Assembly: GCA_947382625.1 (NCBI GenBank)
Contig: CANDAG010000005.1
Coordinates: 1 to 64,000 of the forward strand
Reading direction: 5' to 3'
DNA from: an uncultured Lachnospiraceae bacterium
GTDB lineage: Bacteria > Bacillota > Clostridia > Lachnospirales > Lachnospiraceae
Length of the DNA: 64,000 nucleotides
Below the pieces are notes generated by a model that was not told the origin of the DNA, searched no databases, and saw only the letters and a program-made list of their open reading frames with translations. The translations under genes and the position numbers were made by a program. Every line of letters begins with the position of its first letter. The stretch's first letter is position 1. Shown here piece after piece: positions 51,178-60,119 of this stretch.

Positions 51178-53685
51178 TTAAGTCTCCTCCACTTCGATCA
51201 CTACCTCCTGATCTTTACATCCTTCAGCCGTAAAAACTGCTTTTACCTTTCCTGCCTCTTTTCCTGCCCGGATCACTGCAAGCAGATATCCGTCATAGGT
51301 TTCCCAGACTGTATTGTCATAATGGTTTTCTGTTTCCGGATCTGCACTTCCAAATCCCTGCAGATACCCTGCTCCTTCCACAGTCACCGTAACCTCTTTC
51401 TTTGCCCAGAGATTCACATTACCGTCTTTGTCCCTTAAGCTTACTGTCAGATAAGCCAGATCGGCCCCGTCTGCCTTCAGCACTCTTTGGTCTGCGTCAA
51501 TACACAATTCTACTTCTTTTTGCGCCGTTATCAGCTCATCCCTGCCGTCTTCAGCCCCATTGCGATAGCATACCGCTTCCAGCTTCCCCGGACGGTAAAC
51601 GGTTTCAAAGGATACAAAGTAATCTGTTTCCTCACCCACCGGCTTTCTTTCAAGGGATACTCCATTCTGAAAAAGCTCCACCTCATCCGCATTCGAATAT
51701 ACATTTACAACTGCAGGTTTTCCTTCATATCCGTCCCATGTCCAGCTTGCAATTTCATCCTTCCACATCCACGCGGATTTACTTGGTGTTTCTCCATAAT
51801 GATTCACACGTTCTACCGCAATATAAGGCCTCTTTCTTAATCCATATACGATCTCCCGATAATAACTCATAGGACGGCGGTATCCGATGATATCAATATC
51901 TCCCATATAAGCAATGCTGATGGGCCAGTTAGGCATAAAGCCATGCCTGCCGTCATAATAAAATACTGCTGAGCCTGCCTCTCCAAGATAATCATAGCCC
52001 GTCCATGTCATATCCCCGATCACATGAGGATTCTCCTTTACGATCTTCCACAGCCTTACAATATCCGCAGGCAGTGTTTCCGTTCCCAGGATCACACGGT
52101 TAGGAAACATTTCATGCTCCATTTCATGCCTTGCAGTCAGATAATTATATCCTGTCAGATCTGTTACGGATGCAAACTCCTCCAGCAAACCGGAAACAAT
52201 CTCATTTTTTGCAAAAGCATCCGCCGTGGGCCCGAACATCAGATCCGCAGATCCGTTTGCCTGATCCACACCTGTGCCTGATCCCTCCTGTGGCTGCGCC
52301 TGCGCCGCCATCATCTGCATCATTTCTTCCATGGAAATTCCCATGATGGAGCACATGATCTCTCCCATACGATCCATGCAGGAGAGCAGACCATTGATCG
52401 CCACTGTCACATACCGGGTATGATCTAATTTATGAATCTTCTCAGTAATCTTCCGGTTAAGCTCTGCCCCTTTCGCACTGGCTGCTTCCTGAATTTCATT
52501 ACCGGATATATACATGATGACCGAAGGATGGTTATAATCCTTTGCCACCATCTGTTCCACATCCTTCTCCCAGTAGTCGGAAAACATCTGCGCATAATCG
52601 TTGTTATTCTTTGTTCTCGTCCATACATCGGAAAGCTCGTCAAGCACCAACATTCCCACTCTGTCGCAGGCCTCCAGCATTGCCTTACTCACCGGATGGT
52701 GGGCGCTGCGTATACAGTTGAATCCGGCTTCCTTCAACTGCCGGCAACGTCTTTCCTCCGCCCGCTCCAAAGTTACGGCTCCGATGATTCCATTATCATG
52801 ATGGATACAGCTTCCACGGAGCTTGATCTCCTTTCCGTTTAAGCGAAGTCCATGCCTGGCATTCATCGTAATGGTGCGGATGCCAAAATGCTCCTCTGCC
52901 TCATCGAGAACAATTTCATCCTCCAGGATTTTTACCTTACAGGTGTACAGATCCGGCTGCTCTACATCCCACAGCCTGGGCTCCTCCACCAGGATCCGCT
53001 GTCTTACCGGAATCTGCTGATTCGGAAATACTGTTATCAATGTACTTTCTTTTCCTGCAACAGTTCCTTCCGGATCCAAAATCTCTGTTACCAGCCGCAC
53101 CTTGTGCCTACCGCTTCCCCTGTTTTCCATTCTGACGGAAAGCTGAACGGTCGCACAGTCTTCCTCTATCTCCGGCGTTGTAATGCGCACCCCATCCGTT
53201 ACAATATGAAGCCGGTTTCCAACCATAATATTCACATTCCTGTAAATACCGCTTCCCGAGTACCATCTGGAATTTTCCTCTGCGGAATTATTGGCGACCA
53301 CCTTGATCTCATTGGTTTGCCCATATCTGAGAAAATCATCCAGCTCTATGTAGAAGTTCGTATACCCGTAAGGATGCCCGCCTGCATAATCCCCGTTGAC
53401 ATATACCATGGCATTCGTATAAACTCCCTCGAATTCAAGGGAAACAGTTTTGTCCTGCCATTCCTCCGGCGCTTCAAAGCTTTTTGTATAATAATAAATC
53501 CCCCCGGGATAAAATCCGGTCTGATGTTTATTTTTTGTCTCCTGTGTACGTTTCTCGTGGATCATGGCATCATGGGGCAATGTAACTGCCGTCGCTGCCT
53601 TTGCGCCTCCCTGTACAGCCTCCATCATGGGGCTGGCGCCCGGTTTCGATACCTTCCAGCTATCATTCCACTTTTTTCGGATCAT
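51178..53685 (-). CDS. GH2 family glycoside hydrolase with DUF4982-type tail
   Basis: An 835-residue enzyme started at ATG 53685 (MIRKKWNDSWKVSKPGASPM) behind GAGG. Domains: sugar-binding (40-180, RWYSGSGIYRNVNIMV), Ig-like (185-290), TIM barrel (about 290-600), then DUF4982 and another Ig-like domain. Acid/base glutamate in MYISGNEIQEA near residue 405; nucleophile in VILGTETLPAD near residue 550. A beta-galactosidase-like activity is expected. A long insertion (450-500) with MEEMMQMMAAQAQPQEGSG precedes the second half. No signal peptide. It lies 52 bases downstream of the GH1 gene on the same strand. Confidence 0.92.
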   Translation of the reverse strand: MIRKKWNDSWKVSKPGASPMMEAVQGGAKAATAVTLPHDAMIHEKRTQETKNKHQTGFYPGGIYYYTKSFEAPEEWQDKTVSLEFEGVYTNAMVYVNGDYAGGHPYGYTNFYIELDDFLRYGQTNEIKVVANNSAEENSRWYSGSGIYRNVNIMVGNRLHIVTDGVRITTPEIEEDCATVQLSVRMENRGSGRHKVRLVTEILDPEGTVAGKESTLITVFPNQQIPVRQRILVEEPRLWDVEQPDLYTCKVKILEDEIVLDEAEEHFGIRTITMNARHGLRLNGKEIKLRGSCIHHDNGIIGAVTLERAEERRCRQLKEAGFNCIRSAHHPVSKAMLEACDRVGMLVLDELSDVWTRTKNNNDYAQMFSDYWEKDVEQMVAKDYNHPSVIMYISGNEIQEAASAKGAELNRKITEKIHKLDHTRYVTVAINGLLSCMDRMGEIMCSIMGISMEEMMQMMAAQAQPQEGSGTGVDQANGSADLMFGPTADAFAKNEIVSGLLEEFASVTDLTGYNYLTARHEMEHEMFPNRVILGTETLPADIVRLWKIVKENPHVIGDMTWTGYDYLGEAGSAVFYYDGRHGFMPNWPISIAYMGDIDIIGYRRPMSYYREIVYGLRKRPYIAVERVNHYGETPSKSAWMWKDEIASWTWDGYEGKPAVVNVYSNADEVELFQNGVSLERKPVGEETDYFVSFETVYRPGKLEAVCYRNGAEDGRDELITAQKEVELCIDADQRVLKADGADLAYLTVSLRDKDGNVNLWAKKEVTVTVEGAGYLQGFGSADPETENHYDNTVWETYDGYLLAVIRAGKEAGKVKAVFTAEGCKDQEVVIEVEET

Positions 53686-53737
53686 ATCATTTTCCTCTCT
53701 TTCCAAATCCTGAAATATCTATTTAATACATTATAAC

Positions 53738-54991
53738 CTATCCTGCCAATGCCCCCAACACCTGCAAACTCTCTTTTGGGGTTCTTCTTTGTGTAGACCT
53801 GTCAACTGCGATCAATCCAAATGTCTTTCCAAATCCTGCCTGCCATTCAAAATTATCAAGAAGACTCCAATAACAATATCCTATCACCGGCAATCCATCC
53901 TTCAAACAGCTTTGTACTCCTGCATATGCCTCTCTTATAAATTCACAGCGTCTTTTATCATCATCGGTTGCAATCCCATTTTCTGTCACCATAAGTTCGC
54001 CTCGAAATTCTCTGGCAACCTTCCGAAGCACATGCCCGATCGATGCAGGATAATCCTCATACCCCATCTGCGTCAGAGGCACATTCTCTGCTGGTTCCAT
54101 TGCTCCCGCTGACGTAACGATTTTACGGGAATAATTCTGTACTCCCAAAAAATCATCTTCTTTAATGTAAGACAGGTAAAATCTGAAATCTTCCTCCCAA
54201 AGCCTTTCAGCTTCTTCCCGGCCGTCCTCCGCAGGCTGGTAATCGAACAGCGACAAGGTAATTCCGACTTTTGTATTCGGGGAAACCTTTTTGATCGCCT
54301 GATACGCCTTCCGGTGCGCCCTCATTACAAAAAGCTCCTGTTCCTGGCTGCGGGACGCAAGGAATGTATTAATCTGTCCCTTGTCACATCCAAAAGCTTT
54401 TGCCTGTTCCTCCAGGCTCAGCATAACTGCGCTCATATCCATATTGACTCCAACCTGGACATTTCCTTCTCTCTGCATGGATTTCATCATATCTTCTATT
54501 ACCTTTTGAAGCTGAAATCCCATATTTGCCTCATTAATGGTACATATATAGGGCAACTCCCTGTCAAGTTTTTTTACCACATATTCTGCATATCGTGCAA
54601 AGGCGTCTTCCACATAGGAACTTCCCCATCCCCCTTTTCCAATCAACCATGCAGGACTCGAAAAATGATGCAGTGTTATGATCGGTGTAATATTATTTTT
54701 CTCACAACAATCCAGTACTTTTCTATAATGACTTACTTCATTTTCGTCAAACGCTCCTTCTATCGGTTCGATTCTTGCCCACTCTATGGAGAACCGATAT
54801 GCGTTGCATCCGGCAGATGCAAGCATTTTGATATCCTCTTCATATCTGTTATAGTGGTCTACTGCATCCCCGGAACGCTCTGCAAATGTGGAATGCTCCA
54901 GATTTTCCATCACCCAGTTATCACTGTGAATGTTATTGCCCTCTACCTGATGGGCGGCTGTCGCCGCCCCGACTAAAAATTTTTTTCCCAT
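53738..54991 (-). CDS. GH1 family beta-glucosidase
   Basis: A 417-residue enzyme started at ATG 54991 (MGKKFLVGAATAAHQVEGNN). GH1 signatures: YRFSIEWARIEP near residue 67, acid/base glutamate in YICTINEANMGFQLQ near residue 150, nucleophile glutamate in ELMVTENGIATDD near residue 340, and YWSLLDNFEWQAGFGKTFGL near residue 385. It should cleave beta-glucosides or 6-phospho-beta-glucosides. It is slightly shorter than average, and the loop near 155-185 is unusual in being rich in Met and Gln. It is in line with the sugar transporter upstream and the GH2 downstream. Confidence 0.93.
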   Translation of the reverse strand: MGKKFLVGAATAAHQVEGNNIHSDNWVMENLEHSTFAERSGDAVDHYNRYEEDIKMLASAGCNAYRFSIEWARIEPIEGAFDENEVSHYRKVLDCCEKNNITPIITLHHFSSPAWLIGKGGWGSSYVEDAFARYAEYVVKKLDRELPYICTINEANMGFQLQKVIEDMMKSMQREGNVQVGVNMDMSAVMLSLEEQAKAFGCDKGQINTFLASRSQEQELFVMRAHRKAYQAIKKVSPNTKVGITLSLFDYQPAEDGREEAERLWEEDFRFYLSYIKEDDFLGVQNYSRKIVTSAGAMEPAENVPLTQMGYEDYPASIGHVLRKVAREFRGELMVTENGIATDDDKRRCEFIREAYAGVQSCLKDGLPVIGYCYWSLLDNFEWQAGFGKTFGLIAVDRSTQRRTPKESLQVLGALAG

Positions 54992-55050
54992 CACTGCTTC
55001 TCTCCCTGTCCTGATCATTTTTTACAAACCGGATTCTTCTGACTATGTAT

Positions 55051-56243
55051 TTACTTTTCCTTTGTAAATTTATCTAATGGTCGAAAAGCAAACGCACATA
55101 TGATCACAATAACCATAAAAATTGCAGGAATAACGCTGAACAAAATCCTGATCATGCTTATGGCACTTTCCGGCTGTACCTGTAAACTTCCATCATACCC
55201 ACCTAAGCTTAACATAATACCAAGAAGAAATGATCCGAAAGCACTTCCGATCTTGTTTAAAAAGTTAGCGACTGCCGCCATGGTTGCTTCCATTCTTGGC
55301 TTTCCATAATACTCGTTATAATCTGAAATCTGCATGATGATCGGAGATTTCATATAAGATGTAGGTAAAGCAACCATACCTGACAAAAACCCTCCGATAG
55401 CAAGCAATACGATATTCGCTCCCGCAAAAAAGCATATTATGTACCCCACAACCGCTATAAATGCTGACGCTCCTATCAGCTGCATCGCCGAAAATTTTTT
55501 CATCAATGTAGGAAACAAAACAATAATGATCAGTGTTGCCATGCCCACAACCTGAATCGCTGAATACTGGGAAATGTCTCCAACCACCCATGTAAAATAG
55601 TATGTGGCAGCTGACAGGCTTGTTACAAGCTGAGGCACCATGCACGCTACTCCCATAAACCACACATATTTATTACTTGTGATCACATGAAAAATATCCT
55701 TAATGCTTACCCTCTCTTCCTTCCCCTGACCACCTGCATCATTTTCTTCCTTTACAAACAAAAAACGCAGAAGCCCAAGAAACACAAGAGGAATTGCATA
55801 CATTGCCATCAATTTCCTCCAGCCCGCAGCACTATTTCCCATTGTTGCGATCACCATCGGAAATGAAACGGAAATCACCATAGAGCCTAATGTTACTATG
55901 AGTCCCCCATATGCTGACACTTTGGTGACTGCCATAGGTGTTTTGAAAGCTCTGATGATATATGGAGTTTCCGCCGCATTCAACAATGTAGAGAAAACAG
56001 AAAAGATCAATGTGTACATAATAAATATCCATATGGATTTTCCAACAATACTCCATGTATCTGATGTTGCAAATAACGCATACATACAAATCCATACTCC
56101 GATGATACTTAGTTCATACGGCCTTGCTTTCCCCCATTTTGTCTTTGTGTTATCAACCAGCCAGCCGGCAAAAATATCTGTCACGCCACAAATTTTCCAA
56201 ACGGTACATGATCCGGATTAGCTGCCTTATTCCTATTACTCAT
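55051..56243 (-). pseudogene. GPH-family sugar:cation symporter, N-terminus deleted
   Basis: ATG 56243 opens a normal N-terminus (MSNRNKAANPDHVPFGKFVA) that stops at TGA 56181-56183. One base later the other frame continues with TDIFAGWLVDNTKTKWGKAR, the DxxxGxxxDxxxTxWGxxRP-like signature of this family, and runs intact to 55051. The first helices in between (roughly 50 residues) are missing. Starting at GTG 56184 gives 377 residues lacking the first one or two transmembrane helices, so function is doubtful. It lies upstream of the GH1 and GH2 genes that its sugar would feed. Confidence 0.85.
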
Positions 56244-56394
56244 TTCTTCCATCTCCTTTTGTTTTTGTTATTAACTGCTTTACATATATTATTATAATTG
56301 TTACTATATAAAGTGAATACAACATATATACTGGTGTTGATCCGGTTTTTGTATCATATACATAATTCATCCATAATGCAGCGAGGGATCCGGC

Positions 56395-57528
56395 ATGTAT
56401 AATTTTCATAATTTAGAAACAGCAAATGAAAAAAATCTGGAAAATTTATTATTCAAAAATAACAATCTGCGACAATTAACCTTTCCCTTTCAGCTTTATT
56501 TCCAGACCTTCCATCCTGATGATGAAAATTTTTTTATCACAACCGTAGTGTCCCCTGATTTCTCAATCTATTTTTCGCAAACCAGGGAAGAGATGCTGCC
56601 CTATTTAACAAATTCATTGCATCATCATGACTTTTACGAATTGCTTTTTATTCTTGAAGGAGAGCTCTATCAAAATATAGAAAACAGAAGGCATCTATAC
56701 ACCACCGGAAGCTGCTGCCTTTTAAACAAGAAGGTCCAACATACGGAAGAATACTCTACCGACTTCCGTGCTGTCTTTGTCCAGCTCTCTGATTCGTTTA
56801 TCCACGAATTACACAGGAATATGTCATTTAACTACTTTAAGATTGAACAGGAACAGCCTTTAACCCCTTTGAAGGAATTTTTGACCGTAAATTTAAATGA
56901 AAGTGAGAATTCCACTAAGAATTATATTGATTTTATACCTGTACAGAACAATACATGGATCATCGAAAATGTCCATAATATCTTTGAATCGATCACAATG
57001 GGATCACTGGTTCCGGACATTGGTTCATCCTCTGTTATCATGGAGCTGTTCTGCAAGCTTTTCCGTCTCCTTGAGGATGCAGCAAACTATATGACGACCC
57101 CTATGCAGATCGGAACTGATTCCGAAAACAGAATCTATGACAGGATCACAGAAGTTATGATACAGACCAACGGAAGAATTTCACGCCGGGAATTAGCTAA
57201 TACACTCCATTATTCAGGTGTCTACCTGAACAATATTGTTAAAAAATACACCGGATTATCTATCTACGACTATGGTATGACTTTTTGCATGAAAAAAACT
57301 GCTGAGCTTTTAGCCAGCAGTGATTTGTCAATCTATGAAATTGCCGCTTTCATGGGGTTCTCGAACAGAACCCATTTTTACAAAATCTTTCAAGGGACCT
57401 ACCATATGTCACCTTTTGAATACCGGAAAAAGGCATCCATCTCTTCCCCGCCTTCAAACTCCTGTTATAAAAATCTCGAACCCGATCACGATCAAAATGA
57501 TCCCACCGAGCAACGCCGCCTTATTTGA
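56395..57528 (+). CDS. AraC family regulator, C-terminus runs into mntP antisense
   Basis: A 377-residue protein started at ATG 56395 behind GAGGGA. A cupin-like domain (LHHHDFYELLFILEGELYQN near residue 78) and two helix-turn-helix motifs (RRELANTLHYSGVYLNNIVK and YEIAAFMGFSNRTHFYKIFQ) end normally at MSPFEYRKKA. The last 30 residues (SSPPSNSCYKN...) are simply the reverse strand of the convergent mntP gene, so the natural stop has been lost. It is divergent from the damaged GPH transporter operon and probably regulated it. Confidence 0.88.
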   Translation: MYNFHNLETANEKNLENLLFKNNNLRQLTFPFQLYFQTFHPDDENFFITTVVSPDFSIYFSQTREEMLPYLTNSLHHHDFYELLFILEGELYQNIENRRHLYTTGSCCLLNKKVQHTEEYSTDFRAVFVQLSDSFIHELHRNMSFNYFKIEQEQPLTPLKEFLTVNLNESENSTKNYIDFIPVQNNTWIIENVHNIFESITMGSLVPDIGSSSVIMELFCKLFRLLEDAANYMTTPMQIGTDSENRIYDRITEVMIQTNGRISRRELANTLHYSGVYLNNIVKKYTGLSIYDYGMTFCMKKTAELLASSDLSIYEIAAFMGFSNRTHFYKIFQGTYHMSPFEYRKKASISSPPSNSCYKNLEPDHDQNDPTEQRRLI

Positions 57529-58035
57529 AAAATGAGTTCCGAATCTTTTTCCAATGACCAGACCGGCCATACACAGCACAAAGGTTACCACCGAAATAAT
57601 AAGCGCGCACACAAGGGCCATCATGAACCCATATTCTGCAATTGCGAATCCCACTGACAGGGCGTCTATGGAAGTGGCAATCCCCTGTACTAAAAGAGCC
57701 GCCATGCCCACCTTGGGTTTTTCTGTCTCCCCATCGCTGCCTTTTATACCGTCCAAAAGCATTTTTCCGCCGATAAACAAAAGCAGGATCAGGGCGATCC
57801 AGGGTATGAATTTTCGAAATGCTGCAAAATACTGAGCCACTGTATGCACACATATCCAGCCGATCATGGGCATTGCCGCCTGAAAAAAAGCAAATACTCC
57901 GGCCACCCCGCACATCCGCCCACTTTTCATATCCGGCTCGCTTAACCCGTTTGCAAGGGACACCGAAAAAGCATCCATTGCAAGGCCAATGCCAAGCAGT
58001 ATGCTGTTAAAGAAAAATAATAAATTCCATTCCAT
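57454..58035 (-). CDS. mntP: Manganese efflux pump MntP
   Basis: A 193-residue protein started at ATG 58035 (MEWNLLFFFNSILLGIGLAM) behind AGGAGA. Six hydrophobic helices with the paired acidic motifs of MntP: GIGLAMDAFSVSLANGL near residue 20 and GIATSIDALSVGFAIAE near residue 118. It exports Mn(II). I see no yybP-ykoY riboswitch in front; it lies nine bases downstream of tag and may share its promoter. Its 3' end overlaps the convergent AraC gene. Confidence 0.95.
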   Translation of the reverse strand: MEWNLLFFFNSILLGIGLAMDAFSVSLANGLSEPDMKSGRMCGVAGVFAFFQAAMPMIGWICVHTVAQYFAAFRKFIPWIALILLLFIGGKMLLDGIKGSDGETEKPKVGMAALLVQGIATSIDALSVGFAIAEYGFMMALVCALIISVVTFVLCMAGLVIGKRFGTHFSNKAALLGGIILIVIGFEIFITGV

Positions 58036-58043
58036 ATTTTCTC

Positions 58044-58598
58044 CTACGTTCCCTGGCAGTCGCATTCTTTCCCGTGTCCATTGATCACTCCGATGGCCTG
58101 CAAATAGGAATATATGATCGTTGATCCCACAAATTTCATTCCTCTTTTTTTCAGATCCTCTGAGATTTGATCCGACAGGGGTGAAGTAGTCCTTACAGAA
58201 TAATCCTCTCTGATCACCTTCCCCTTTGAGAATCCCCAGATATACTGATCAAATGAACCATATTCCTGCTGGATCTGCTTAAACACGATACTGTTTGTGA
58301 TCCCCGCCTTAACCTTTAATCTGTTTCTGACAATGGATGGATCTGCAAGCAGCTCCTCCTGCTTTTTCTCATCATATAAAATAACCTTATCGATATCAAA
58401 ATCATCAAAGGCCTTCCGAAATCCCTGGCGTTTATTTAAGATACATTCCCACGACAGGCCTGCCTGAAAGCATTCTAAGAGCAAAAGCTCATACAGCTCA
58501 TGATCATCATGGCAGGGGATTCCCCATTCCTGGTCATGATATTCGATATATACAGGATTTTTGAGATTGACCCAATTACATCTGTTTATGATCTTCAT
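58044..58598 (-). CDS. tag: DNA-3-methyladenine glycosylase I
   Basis: A 184-residue enzyme started at ATG 58598 (MKIINRCNWVNLKNPVYIEY) behind AGGAG. It removes 3-methyladenine from alkylated DNA. Family features: CNWVN at the N-terminus (zinc cysteine), YHDQEWGIPCHDDHELYELL, the aromatic pocket LECFQAGLSWECILNKRQGF and the C-terminal zinc ligands GHGKECDCQ. It is followed by mntP nine bases downstream. Confidence 0.95.
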   Translation of the reverse strand: MKIINRCNWVNLKNPVYIEYHDQEWGIPCHDDHELYELLLLECFQAGLSWECILNKRQGFRKAFDDFDIDKVILYDEKKQEELLADPSIVRNRLKVKAGITNSIVFKQIQQEYGSFDQYIWGFSKGKVIREDYSVRTTSPLSDQISEDLKKRGMKFVGSTIIYSYLQAIGVINGHGKECDCQGT

Positions 58599-58654
58599 CC
58601 TCTTTCTCCTCTGTTGATCAGACGCCGTCACCCTTCACGAGACGGCGTTCGCTC

Positions 58655-58689
58655 AAAAAAGATGCCATCAAGCGTTGGCCGATGGCATC
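58655..58689 (-). terminator. Terminator of the FliD-like gene
   Basis: On the minus strand GATGCCATC and GATGGCATC form a 9-bp stem around an 11-base loop, then TTTTTTGAG. A second hairpin with an 8-9-bp stem (GACGCCGTC / GACGGCGTT at 58621-58650) lies just beyond. Confidence 0.85.
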
Positions 58690-58719
58690 CTGTATGTTCT
58701 GTCTTCACTTAAAAATAAA

Positions 58720-59913
58720 TTACATCATATCCGTATAGCGGGAGCTTCCCTGTACATTATATGCTCCGTCAGCCGTATAGCCATTGGCAGCGTTGGCCTG
58801 GGTGGTCATATAATAATCTACCAAAGATGCATTGGTAGCGATAGAAGAGCCATAATCCCTGAAGAAGTCCTGCACCTTGGACATATCTGATTTCTTAAAG
58901 GTGTCCTCATCGATCTTCAGCCTGCCCTTATTGTCCACACTGATCCCGAACTGCTTCAGCGTATCCTCGCTGCGGGCTGTCTTTTCTCTGATGTAGGACA
59001 GATTGGCTACTACTCCGGAATTGGCACTGGATTCAGCGGCATCAAACATCTTGTTGTAATTGTTGACAAAGCTCTTTGCCTTTGCAAAAATCTTGTTAAC
59101 GTCATAGACCTCATTGCCATCCTTATCCGTTATCTTTTCGTATAATTTGTCGGCTGCAAGCTCCTTGCCGTCTGCCTTGAGGCCTGCCGCGCCGGTAGCC
59201 GCCGCAGTATCTGTTCCTGTACTGCCCGTGGTGCTGCCTGTACCGGAGGCTGCGCCTGCAAACTGGAGGCGTGATGCGATGGAAGAGCCATAGCTCATAA
59301 TATCCTTGGATGAGAACAGATCCTGCACCTTAGCAGTGCCTGCCTCCTTCAGCTTCGCCTCATTGAGCTCGATGGTTCCGTTTCCATTGACTGTAATACC
59401 GATCTCTGCAAGCTTATCGGCATTCGCTGCCGTGCTGCTCATCATGTTGGCCACATAGGCTGTCTTGTTGGCCAGTGTGGAGCCCTTGGCCGCGTTCACT
59501 ACAGTATTATAATCTGACACAAAGGCCTTCACTGCAGAAACCACCTTGTCGGCTGCAGTCTTGCCGTTTTCTGTGTCTGTGTAGGTTTTTTCATTCTGTA
59601 AGGCTGAAACGGAAGACTTCAGGGTCGTGAGTCCTGATGTCAGATTCTCATTTGCCTCCTGGGCTTCCTTGGAGACCTTGGGATTCTTCTTCTCTTCCAG
59701 TATCTTATCAAGGACATTGCCTGACTTTCCGCTCTTGCCGGATGCCGCTGACGAGCTCCCGGTGCCGTAATAGGACTTAAGCAGCTTCTTGTAGGAGCCG
59801 TTCTTTATAGTGCTCCTGTCGGAGAGCATACTATAGAGGCTGTTCAAGCCACTTCCGCTGCCAGAGCCAAACAGCGTCCCTTTAGAATTGTTATTCCAAA
59901 AATTAACTGACAC
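58720..59913 (-). CDS. FliD-like (flagellar cap C-domain) protein with internal duplication
   Basis: About 397 residues from a GTG at 59913 (SVNFWNNNSKGTLFGSGSGS), eight bases after AAGGAG; ATG 59919 is two bases from that site and less likely. Two repeats resemble the FliD C-terminal domain: VSAVKAFVSDYNTVVNAA...LAEIGITVNGNGTIELNEAK...VQDLFS and FVNNYNKMFDAAE...LKQFGISVDNKGRLKIDEDT...VQDFFRDYG. The gap between them is Ser/Gly/Thr-rich. No flagellar genes are adjacent and no signal peptide is visible, so it may use the flagellar export system. It is divergent from a chemoreceptor. Confidence 0.7.
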   Translation of the reverse strand: MSVNFWNNNSKGTLFGSGSGSGLNSLYSMLSDRSTIKNGSYKKLLKSYYGTGSSSAASGKSGKSGNVLDKILEEKKNPKVSKEAQEANENLTSGLTTLKSSVSALQNEKTYTDTENGKTAADKVVSAVKAFVSDYNTVVNAAKGSTLANKTAYVANMMSSTAANADKLAEIGITVNGNGTIELNEAKLKEAGTAKVQDLFSSKDIMSYGSSIASRLQFAGAASGTGSTTGSTGTDTAAATGAAGLKADGKELAADKLYEKITDKDGNEVYDVNKIFAKAKSFVNNYNKMFDAAESSANSGVVANLSYIREKTARSEDTLKQFGISVDNKGRLKIDEDTFKKSDMSKVQDFFRDYGSSIATNASLVDYYMTTQANAANGYTADGAYNVQGSSRYTDMM

Positions 59914-60119
59914 TATCATCACTCCTTTGCACAAAAAATTTTAATCCACTTCTATCCCTATTTTATACCGATTATTTCCAAAAGGCAACACCTTTTCCTG
60001 ACCAATTTCGGTTGCTCCGTTACATTTTTTCAAGATATTATTACGGTAGACAAAACTCAGAATATCATTTATAATCAATCTAACAATGATATTACTTATG
60101 GTGATACAGGAGGACGCAA

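Noticed and set aside
57454..58598. Manganese riboswitch controlling mntP
   Set aside because: mntP begins nine bases after tag, leaving no room for one; upstream of tag I see no yybP-ykoY pattern.
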